Shown: positions 45,001-57,000 of the stretch, piece after piece | Layout: every line of letters starts with the position of its first letter | Numbering within the stretch: the stretch's first letter is position 1 | Source of the DNA: Beroe forskalii | Lineage: Eukaryota; Ctenophora; Nuda; Beroida; Beroidae | Direction of reading: 5' to 3' | Assembly: GCA_011033025.1 (NCBI GenBank) | Contig: WFMF01000116.1 | Coordinates: 372,001 to 436,000 of the forward strand | Length of the DNA: 64,000 nucleotides | Notes under the pieces: model-generated | Seen by the model: only the letters and a program-made list of their open reading frames with translations | The model's database searches: none | Told to the model about the DNA's origin: nothing | Program-made: the position numbers and the translations under genes

Positions 45001-48000
45001 CCACATAGGCTGCCCCTACCCGGTTGTAGTACTCCAGGTGCTCCGGTTCCTCTCGTGTGTGCCCCCACGGGTACAGGAAGAGCTGAGCGTAGCTGTGGTA
45101 GTCTATGTGGACTTTTAACACACTCGACTGTTGGATGAGGTAGTCCCTGATTATCTGTACACACTCCTGGTCGAATGCCTGCTCGCCAGGGTAGGAGTAA
45201 TCACACGGATCAGTGCTGGACCCCAGGATGCCGAAGTGCACGTCCCAGTTCCTGTTGGTATCAACTCCATAGCACTCCTCGACTATGCATTCTCCTGCGC
45301 AGGACTCCAAGTTGAAGCGACAGCCGGACGGTTTCCTGTTCTTCCTCCAATACCGGTCAATCCGTGTGTACTCATATCCATCCGGGTTGATAATCGGTGC
45401 TATAACGAACTGGAAGGTGTCCCGCAAGGCTGCAACTTCGGCCCTCCGCTCTGGTTCCAAGTCTCCACTCAGAGCATCAGCTATGTACATGACCGTTGCT
45501 GGTGATATCCATTCCCTGCTGTGAGTACCGCCATTCAGCCATACCATCGGCTTTTCTCTTGATGTTTCGTTCCGTATGTCATTGGTGATACGGATAGCCT
45601 TTATCTTGCGTCCTTGGTACGTGGAGCCATCTAACTCAAACACCTCCATGAAGCTAGGATACATCTTAGCTAGGAGGTCTAAGTAGGCATAGATCGAATC
45701 GAGCGTGTGGTAGGCTTTGTAGCCAAAAAATTCAGGGTCTTGATTTTTGGTCCCAGACATCTGTATAACATCTGGATATGATTTTGTTGGTGATTCTGAG
45801 CCCAAAGGAATAATTCTTAAAATGTTCATTGTGTTTCCATATTCGGCGACGAAGACGTCACCAACTTCCTCCAAATGTTCCGGAGATATGAGGATATCCA
45901 CTTTGTAGCCGAGAACAAAGTCCTTGTGACCACTTGTTGATAGTATCTCTATCCTTCCCTCTTCGCTCAAAGTCTCAAGAAATGCCAAAGCTTCATCGTG
46001 GCGCAACACGTAAACCTGAACGACCTAAGAATAATCAGTTTCAGTTGCATATTTACCACTGAGTAATTAGTCGTGTGGCGCCCTAACAGCCAAATTAAAC
46101 TTAATAAATGCTAGGTCTCCGAATGTGAGCATGAGGATGAATATTGAATTTATTGATTTGAAGATTATCATAAGTCCGACTGAAATTTGACCGAAAATAT
46201 TATGTCTTCACTTGAATTGAATGACCGTTAGAGCATCACCTCCATGTGAAACGCAGTTGTGTATAGGATGAGATTTTTAGTACTTTTGCCGCATGTAGAT
46301 AAACATGTAGAAAAACATTTCTGCATGTACCAATTATTCTTGGACTGTGATATTTTTAGCGCAATATCCAACGATCAATTTCAATGATACCTACGTTATA
46401 TCCTTCGTAATCACTGATGGATTTACAGTTCCTGGCAGGGCTTGTCCTAACAGGGCTTGTAGTTGCGAAGGGTACGACGGCAATCAAAAACCAAGCAAAG
46501 CAAAACATACCAATTCTTGGCATTCGGAGAAATTCCCGAATCCGATGGCGAATGATACGAGAAAAAATTAACAACTGGTGTTGCCAGACCGTGTACTGAT
46601 ACCCGACACGATTTATCGCTACATTCTTGTAAAAATGAAACGGGGGAGCTCCGGGCATATTTGTGACAGCAGTTTTCATTTTTGCCCAGCAAGGTTAAAC
46701 CAGAGCATCGTGTCCCTTTTCTGAACATCCGGGTTCAGCGGAAAGTGGGAAATAATGTCCCTTGATAAGAATGTCGATGAGTAATTCTCGATGTGCAATT
46801 GTCAATGAGAAACTGCCGACGAGGGCAAATAGTAGATTAAGAGGGAACTAGGAGATCTAATCAACTAATTGGCACATCCGTCAACTGAACAACTCAATAT
46901 TTTACTTGCTGAGATCATCGTCCTTCCTTCACTTTATTTATTAAATTTATTAAGTCCTTCCTACTAGCCTTATTAAATGAATTGAAAACTCATTCGAGTT
47001 CAAAGCTGCTCCAAAATTCAAAATTTAAATTTTGCGCCCCCCCATTTATGAGTTGTAATTTATAAAATCTAATAACAGGAAATAGAACCCTGGGGTATGT
47101 CGTAATTCGCCAATGCTGCAACGCGGAATAATTAATATTTTTAATAATTACGGATAAAAATGTCAAAAGTACCAGAAGTTGCCTTTCCAATATCCGGGTC
47201 TGGAACCATTAATCCATTATTGACATGGATTGATCTGATAACAGCACTTCTGCAGAAGTATAGAATTCTGTACTGTGGTTTGTAGATAAAAATACGCATA
47301 TGCAGTGTATATTATGTTGCGGAAATAAATGGAATCGCTCAGCTGCACACAAAACATGTGACTTATGAGCGGAAGTGTTTATAACGCGCCACGTAAGTAT
47401 AAGCACGAGTAAGGAACAACGTCTACCTTCCCAGATATAACCTATAAACACGAGCAAACAGCAACAGAACTTCCCAGACAACAACTGTTAGTTGGTAACA
47501 GAGAAATCAAGTATGTCGAGGCTAACTGAGTTGTGCTGATTAATTTGGGATTCCAACCAGCAATACATTGATGATATTGACATGAATCATAATTCCCCAT
47601 TCATCAAATTCGATTGATTGAAATTATGATGACGTACGCCTGTGACGCATATCGATGATTATGCGCGTATTTATTTAAAACTTCATTATTTGGATATCAA
47701 AATGCCATGCTTCGATGTTGGACCGGTTTAATGAAACAACAAAGAACAAATCTGCTGATAAAGTTCGCAATGATATAAGACATTTCTCTAGAATTTGAAA
47801 ATATCAACCTATTATTCAATGGAATATAAGCATTATCACAATAAATCGGTAAAAGTGCACACAGTACACACAGCAAGACGGTTTTTTACTGAGAATTGTC
47901 ATCATGGAATGCCACAAACCGGAGTTATCCGAGGTAAATAAGAACAACTGTGAGCTGAGTAGCCTGCGGGTGTCAGCAGGTAACTAGACTCCATTCAGTG

Positions 48001-51000
48001 TGACCGCGGGAGTGTAATTAAAACAATGCGAGCTATGTGGCTCCTTCAATTATTCTTTGCTGCTAGATATATCTAGCAGCTTGGAGTGGAACCACAATTT
48101 ACAAAGAGTATACAATAAAGCAATAATAGCATAATTATAACATAATGCTGTGCTCAAATGGGCCATTAAAACAAGACACAATATGCCTCTAGCTGAACGG
48201 TTGCATTTCCTTGATTATCAAATTCTCGCGGATTTAAGTACAAGAATTATCCATGTCTCAGTGAAAATGAATAAACTATGAAAAATACTGCGATTAAGAA
48301 TTTTATGGGACGAAATTTGGACCCAATTGTAGGGTAAATTAATTTGTGGTCAATCGATCTGGCCAAATCTGGATCAAAATCACCAGAAAAATTCTGAAGT
48401 TATAGGTTTCAATATACCCAACTGAAATTAATTGGTCTTTTTGTGCTGTTCAAAGAATGCTGCAGGATGTTTATACTGTTCTGCGAGTAGTCACGTGATT
48501 AGCCTACTGCTGGTGCGAGTCACGTGGTTAATTAACGAGGTATGAAGTGTTGTATTTAGGCAATCTTGTATAGGGCGGGATGATGCAAATCTTGTCTAGA
48601 GCAACTACAGTAAATCTTGCATCGAACTGACAGTTAACGACATCTTTCATTCCAGGGCAGAACAGAGACAGACTCTACGGGTGGAGCACCTAAGAGCAGA
48701 TCTACTGAGACTACATGTGCCACAGTAGGTGAGACGACCTGTGTCTCAGTAAGCAAGGATGAGAATGCCTCCCCTGCTGGAAAGGAAAGAGAATCTCCCC
48801 TAACTCCAACCAAGGTCCCTATTCCTGAGGAATCTCCCCTCACTCCATCCAAGGCCCCTATTCCGGAAGAATCTCCCCTCACTCCAGTCAAGGCCCCTAT
48901 TCCTGAGGAATCTCCCCTCACTCCAGCCAAGGCCCCTATTCCTGAGGAAAGTCTCATTGAGTCGCCTGTCATGTCGGAGTCAGAGCTGGAGAACTCTCTG
49001 GATCGCAAGGAGAAGTATCACAGGAGTATGGTACAGTCAATGGCAGGTAATTTTATCTTCTTTGCCATGAACTTTGTTGTTTTGCATGAAAAAAAAGCCA
49101 GTCGTTTTTGCAAAATACCTACCTACTATATGGATTATAGATTTATGTCGGCGTAACAATCAACAAAACATGTAATGATGATCCTGGCTCGTTAATAATA
49201 GTGATGTATTTGTACTGTAAAATCAGTTGCTATTTTAACATTTCGATTTATGTCGTAGTAGCAACTCATTGGTTTGCATTAATTTCGGATAATAAAGCTA
49301 TTGTTGAAACTACTGTCTATAGAAAAAAGACAATTATTGTCATAAAGCTATTGTGATTTCGCCATTCATTCAACAAGGTACTCGAAATGTCAAAAATCAT
49401 ATTCATATTTTCAGAAGATAGCCAGATGTGGGCCAACATACTCTCCTTAAAGACTCCATCATCTGATGGCAACAACACCCTTGAGGATGTTGAGAAGACC
49501 CCTCCAAAGGAGACATTTGATGACGGCCTGGCGAAAACGCCACCGCCTAAAAAACTTCTAGATTCCTCTATCGAGAAGACCCCTGTTAAAGAGGCAGAAG
49601 AGGTTGAAAAGACTCAGCCACCCTGTGATGATGGTCTGGCACGCACCCCACCTCCGAAGAGAGCTTCAGGTATCAAGTCACCAGTGTCTACACCTGTTGG
49701 GGTGGAAGGACCTGAGCCCAGTATGGATATGGTCAACGTCCAAGTTGAAGGTCCTGAGTACACCCAAGAGGTTGAACCCAGCGCTGATATGGTCGACAAA
49801 AGTGACGGTAATCTCCAAGTTGAAAATCCAGAGTTTACCCAAGAGGTTGAGCCCAGTGCAGATATGATTGAAATCAGTGATGGCAATCTTGATATTGTGG
49901 AAGACACCGAGTTTACTCAAGAGGTTGTAGAAGGAACTATACGTGGTGTTAGTGATGGAGTAACTGAAGAAGCTGAACATGATGTGGATGTTGCTGAAGC
50001 CGCCAAAGCGGTAGAAGCGGGCAATGTTTCTGTTGCGAAGTTATCCAGTTCACCCAGCTCCGAAGTTGCGGAAACAGACAAAGGAAGCACCGAAAAAGAA
50101 AATACCGACAAAGGAAGCCCTGCCATAGAAAGTACTGACAAAGGAAGCCCTGCCATAGAAAGTACTGACAAAGGAAACGCTGAAGGCACTGAAAATGCTT
50201 CTGTGCAGGACGTCGCTGAAGAAACTGCTGAGGTTAACAGTATTGCTGTTGCTGATATTGGGATGGGAGGGGACAATGTTGATAGTGATACAACTGATAT
50301 TGAAGATGCCAAGCCGTCTGATAAGGGAGCAGTGCTACAATTGTGTCTCGATGAAGAATCAGAAGATGATGATCTGAAGATAACTGAAGTTCATGAGGCA
50401 TGCTCTCTGGAGATAACACATGTGAAGGATGTCACAGAAAAGGAAAAAGAGGAGTGTCAGGACTCAAATGAGGACAACTTACAGGTTCGTTCAACTGGTC
50501 ATATCCAGTTTTATGATGGTTAGAACATCTTTTCAGTTGATGTCTTAGTCTTACAACTTATAAACTTGCTTATTTGATCGACTGAGTGGCCACTTGCCTC
50601 ATCTAAAATTGTGATGCTGGAATAGTCTAATGCACCCCAATTAGGAAAATAACTCGTTGTGGCTATGGAAATTTGTATTAGCTTTTGTGAAGTCAAATAA
50701 CTTAATAACCTGACTTGGAAACAACAGATCATGACCAATGTTGATCCCTAGATAGTTAATGTAATGGAGAGACACAAAATTATGAAAATTTGCTGACTTC
50801 GAATTTAAAACTTCTATCTAAGAAAGAAGTATCGTGTAAAACTTCCATCGTTTCCCCGTCCGAATATAACTGAATGATAGATTTCCCTCCTTTGTTTGAC
50901 CCTAACAACCCCCAGAGTACCCCTTGTACACTTGATCTCGATATCAAGTTTGTCTCTGGAACTGATGAGTTCGATGTCAAGGTCAAAGGAGAGCCCTCCT

Positions 51001-54000
51001 CTCAGGTATGGAATATTCATTGAAATCATTTCAACCGAACTTTTGTTTTGACGTCAGTGAGCCGCTCATTCTAATTTCTACCTTTCTATATTGTGATATT
51101 GCGATGCAGTTGAAATAAATTCACTAAAATCTCTATTTCAGGCAGACAAAGCGTTCATGTCCATGTTTGAACCCGAGGAAGGAGATGCTCCTGTCTTAGA
51201 TTCACAACTCAATACTCTCAACACTCTAGGTAAGATTTGACTCCTTTTTAACAATAAGTGAACTTCAGCTATATTATGATGGGACCAAAGGACTACTATT
51301 AAAACACACTATACAATGCGGTCACTTTAGAAGTAATAAGTATCTTTAATAAACAATAGAAATATTCACAACTGTTATGTGTTTTTGAGCTCATAGGTCG
51401 AAAGCTACAGGTCAAAACGTAGGTAAAAGGGCTCAGCAGAGCATATCCGAGGCTTCACCATGCACTATTTAAGTATTTAGTCCCAATCATAAAAAGATAT
51501 GAGGGAGAGAATATTGGTCCTGGAGAAAATGCTCTCCGAACAGGTGTTATAGGAAAATTTTCGTTTCTCTCACCCAATCTTTTGACGTTTTGCTTTCGAC
51601 CAATGAGCACACATACGTGTCACAATGATATCACAGTGACTATGCTACAGCAAAGTCACTATGTAGTGTACTATGTGGGTTCGCTATGTGGGTGTAACGT
51701 ACAAAAAACAAACTTAGATCTTAACTTGCTTTAACCTACCCCTAATATATAAATATAAGATCGATCTCTACGAAGCATGTATATTTCAAATAAAATAACA
51801 ATGCAGCTCAAGCTTGAGATTTTATTCTGTAATATTTGAATGGAGCCTGTAAAATGCGTAGCAAATCGAACAGAATGGATTACTTATACTATAAAAGGGC
51901 CCGACTTGCTTCGCGTCTACAAACCAGCGTAACTTTTTTATTGTTATCAATAAGAAACAAGTCTGATATGAAGCTATATAAGTAAATAGAAAAGAAAACA
52001 AAATTGTAGCCATGGAATTCATTCGAGAATTAAGTGCAGGGTAAATTTTATTTTCTTATTCGGCCAATGGGAGGAGTAAAGTAAGTCTTTTGTTCGGACT
52101 TCACCAAATAATTTTTATCAAAATAAAAATAAAAAACCGAAATTATACCAAAAATATACGAAACATATAAAGCTTTGCCAAATTTGCCTTACCTCTACCA
52201 CAATGAACTTTTTGTGTCAATCAAAACCTGTACTCGGTTAGCTCAAACCTCAGCGCGGTTTAGGTAAGCTAATTTTCGACAATAGTAATGAATGTTGACC
52301 GCTGAATCAAGGATACTTCATATATAGGGCTTCAAGCCCTCAACATGATTAGTTTGCCTACTTGAATAGATGGGCTGCACCTTTGAAAGCAATGCTGAAT
52401 TGCCTCATACTTTTAATTTTCTTTCAATGAACTGGCGATGGCTGGTGAAGCAACTGTCTCGTATATGATTGGTAGATTTCCTCATGAATACCATTACCAG
52501 GTGTATTGATAATCAGCACAATTATTCATCCGAACAATGAATCGTGTTGCGAATTGTGTGGTATCCACTACACCCTGCCGTTGGCCAAGCAAAAATTCAC
52601 TTCTGTTGCTCTGCACGCTTTCGCTAATTACTGAGAAATTATTGTAGTGTTTCACAATGCGTGCTGCCATTCTTGCATTGGAGTTAAAATTGACACAGGA
52701 AAATGAAGAAAAAAACATTATAGTCCGTGCACTCAAGAACGTAAGAAACAGATTGAATTCAAATTTAGATATTTGGCTTTGGTCATAGGGACTCGGGAAT
52801 CAGTCAATTTCTCATTACTTCAAATATCAGCTACGTAAATGAATGGGCTCAGGATTTAGTGCTCTTGAATGGGGTTAAATGAAGGTCAAACCTACCTTAT
52901 ATCAGCAAACTGGTTGATGTTACCACACTATAATATAACAAATTGTTTCCGAGAAAAAATAGTCTGTGCAATCTTCAAGTGAAAAATGAAAAAGTAATGG
53001 ACATAGTTCATGATTAATGACAAGGGTGTTGAAAAAATCATTAATATCGGCCCCTTGTAACGCGTTATTCTTCATTTTCAGGTGATGATGCCCTCGTGCA
53101 GTTGAAGAGTAAGTGTGAAGTTAATGAAGTAATACATTTCACCGGGAGCACGTGATCCTGCACCCTTCAAATGAGATTGTTGCAACATAGATCAAAATAT
53201 AATGATCAAATTCTTCTTCGTGAAATCTCTTTTCATCTATTTCAAAAGCACATGACTTATAATTCATATTTTCTTAGAACAAATATAACTGATTACACCT
53301 CAAGCTCAGCTCAGTGGCACTTACTTTACAGGTCCAGAGAAATGCCCTGTTCCTTCGAAATCTCCTTTGAAGAAAGGTCGGAAGGCGGGTAAGCAGTCAG
53401 GAAAGAAACCACCCAAAGCCCGGAGCTCCAGAGCAAAGAAAGGAGTTAGAGCTGACTCTGACTTAGATTCAGACTATGAGGATGGAGCGATGAGTCCTAC
53501 TTCCTCCCCCTGTGTGGTATCAAAACGAGGAGGTGCTAAGAGGAAGGGAACTGGTGCTGTGATGGGTGATGAGGCTGCAGGAGAGTGTCCTAAAGAAGAC
53601 ACCCCTCCCTCCTCACCTCCACCCAGCAAGCCGGCCGTGTCCCGGGGCACTGTCCTCAAGTTAGATAGTGTTGAGGAGTTGTTGAGGAAACGCAGAGAGG
53701 TGAAGGAGAAGCTGGACGCGAAGGAAATAGTGGTGCTGTCCTCTGGCAAAGGAAGGAAGGTAGGTACTCACGGATCATTGCCTTTTTTCGCTTATTGAAA
53801 TAGTATTCGTGCACGAAACTACGAAAGCTGAGAATAAGCCTTGAACCTAGCGCTATTTTGACATGGTACTATTCCAGGGCTTTTTGAATTGATTTTATCC
53901 GTATATGTCGAATTCACTCCTATACTGAAATATAGCACCATTATTGGTCTCGAAGATTGTAAATAGCAATATTAATTATTTACTGAGCAGTACTGGACCA

Positions 54001-57000
54001 CGCCCACAATTGGAGCAATTCTTGTTTGCTATGGAAATAGAATGATTCTAAATTTAGAATGTGCACTTTTAATTTTTCTGAGGCATATCTGCTCATTGCC
54101 CAAATTTTCTTATCATCAAAATTCTGCGTTAATTTGCTCTTGCATTTAATTTGATTATCGTACGAATATTATAACTTTATCATAAATTCATGTAAGTTGA
54201 AAACTTGAGAAATATGATTTAAACCGAAAATTGAATTGATGTTGATGAGAAAAAATTAAGGGCTTTATGTGACTCTAAAGCTTAAATTTATTGAAATTGG
54301 TCACAATTAAAAATTCTGAAAGCAACATTTGGATCAAACTTTAATGGTGTAATTCTTAACTTCAACTCCTGTACCTTTTTTACTCAAACCATTTCGAGTT
54401 TTGATTGATATTATGCCACAGTTTTTGGGTTAAAAACGACTGTTTTTGACCCAGGAGTATTTCAGGTTTAGGACTTTTGCGGACAAGGGGGCCGGGAGAA
54501 GGGGTCTAAAATAACCCTTAATGGAAATGAAACACATTTCAGGCAAGAAAACAGCCAACAAAAGAGGGAAAGAAGCTTCTCAGGATGACGAAGATGACCT
54601 TCCTGAATTTGGTACATTTTTACTACATTTTTCTTTGTTTTTTTATAAACTAATAAAGGTTTTACAATCAATCGTCCAGAACCTTCCCCTTTTAGCCTTT
54701 TGAAATACTTATGAGCATTGAAATTTAAAAACTCGAATTGCATAAAATGAGAACCATTGTCTGTCATTTTTTTACAGGAACTGTTATATTTCAACTTTCA
54801 CAGACACAAGAGATGTTTTGTCCTGGTTTCCCTCATAAGGGTTCTATTTAGACTGCGGCTGTAGAATGTAGGTACACTCCCAACTCCCCAGTGGCAGTGT
54901 GGCAGTGTACAATGTAGGTACACTCCCCAGTATATCTAACGCATCTCGGTCTCTTCTCAGGGTTGATGGATAGTGAGTGTGAGGAGGAAGAAGATGAGGA
55001 TGAGGATGAAGTTGTGGAGTTAGATCTCATCACGTCCTCTCTCAAGCCTAAAGGTAGTGTTTCAGCCAAGCTGGAGTTGAAGACTGAGAAACTAGAAAAG
55101 CCAAGAGAACCTCCTATAAGTATGTCACTAAAATTTTCGTGATTTTTGGTATTTTTATTTATGAGCCAAATTTTATATTTACCTGATTTGTCACCGATAA
55201 AAGAATTTAGTGAATAGCTTTTTGAGGGTTTTTCTCCCAGTGCTATTCATTGATTTGCAAATTCATCAGTTTTTATGTAAGTTATTCCTACACTTTGTAT
55301 ACTTTTTATTGGGTGTGTCGTTACAGATGTAATTTGACCATAATAATTCTAATTTTAAAAACTTCGCCCTTATCAGAGACAGCTGGAAGAAAGCGTAAAC
55401 CACCGATTGAGAAACCCCCTGTGTCCACGAACAATGACTCGGATAGCTGTGATTTCCTGCAGCCGTCCCGGGCTAGGAAATCTAAACTTACGATCAACGA
55501 ATCGGATGAGTCACAGGAGGAAGAGACAAGGGCCCCGGGAAGTTCCAACAACCAGAATAAGGGACAATCTCTTGAAGCAGATGTTGAGCAAGTCACAAGT
55601 ATGAGTGCTATTCTCAGCAGCAATTATTTGATTTTGTTACTCCATTACAATTTATATTCGGTTTTAGTGAAATGGTTTCAAAAATTCAAAAGACTGATAG
55701 ATCATAAGTCATTAAAAATTTCACTTCCTTTTCTGAACCTGTTCCTATTCTGAAATCCTATCCCTATTTGATTTTAATCTACTTTCAATTTAGAACTTGG
55801 GGCGAAAAGGAAACCAGCTGCTTCTAAAAGTTCGATGCCAGCGAAGAAAGATAAGCTTGAGCTTCCCAGCTCCAATCCCAAACGGTCCTCTCGAGCAAGA
55901 AAATCCCGAACTGTCATGAGTGATTCTGAGGATTCCGACATGGAAGGTCGGGATGATAGCCTTGAATCCCGTGCATCTACCGCCTCTACCCGGTCTACGA
56001 GAGGTAGCACTAGCAGGACAGCTAGGAATATTCCTGTTGCTGCTTCCTCGTCTCTACCATCACCAGCAACTGTTGGGGAGTCTCCCAGACCATCCCGGAG
56101 GAGAACTAAGACTCTGTCATCTGAGACACCTGCCCCAGCTTCTGTGGGGAATAACAAGAACCTTTCATTAGATGCATCGCCTGTACCAACTACGAGAAGA
56201 AACAAAGAATTAGATGCATCGCCTGTTCCAAATACTAGAAGAAACATGGCCTTGGATGCATCGCCTGCTCCAACTTCTAGAAGAAACATGGCCTTGGATG
56301 CATCTCCTGTACCCACTACGAGAAGTAGAAAGACTTCAGAAGCATCTCCTGTGCCCACTGTCTCCAAACGGGGTAGACCCAGGAAAGTGAAGTCTGATGT
56401 TAGGGACTTCTTGGATGAAGCTAAGAAGGAATCTCAATCCCGGACTGCCCGAGGTAGAAGGAACACAGTACCTCCGGTGAAGGAAGAAGTCGTCGAAGAG
56501 GCTGTAGAGGTGAAGGTTGGGAGAGGACGGGGAAGAGGCAAAAGAGGAGGTGTCAAACAGGAGCCAGTGGAGCAGGAACCCGATGTTAAACGAACACCTT
56601 CACCAGTCATAACTATCGGCAGAGGCAAACGCAAAAAGGTGAGTTATCTTAATTTGGGTGACATGACATTCTCCTAAACTGTAAGTGGTACATCCGATGC
56701 CCTCTGAGTCTCAGCTTGTTGGACAGGATTTTCGATCCAGTGTCAATGAAGTTATCATTTAGAAATACAATAATCACCATTACTTTTTTATTTAGACTTT
56801 GCCATGTTAAAACTTTTTCAGACAACTGCACCCCACGTTGAAGAAGAAGAAGCATCACCATTAGCCTCTATAGTTAACAAATCTTACAAATCCTCTCCTG
56901 CGACACCGTCTAGACGTGAACCGGTAAAAACTGTTTAGTTTCATTCAAATGATTACCTTACGAGACATATTTGAAAGGTACGAAATTCGGGGATTTTTCC

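Noticed and set aside
45131-45524. Frames antisense to the carboxypeptidase exon
   Set aside because: They are shadows of a well-supported M14 peptidase frame.
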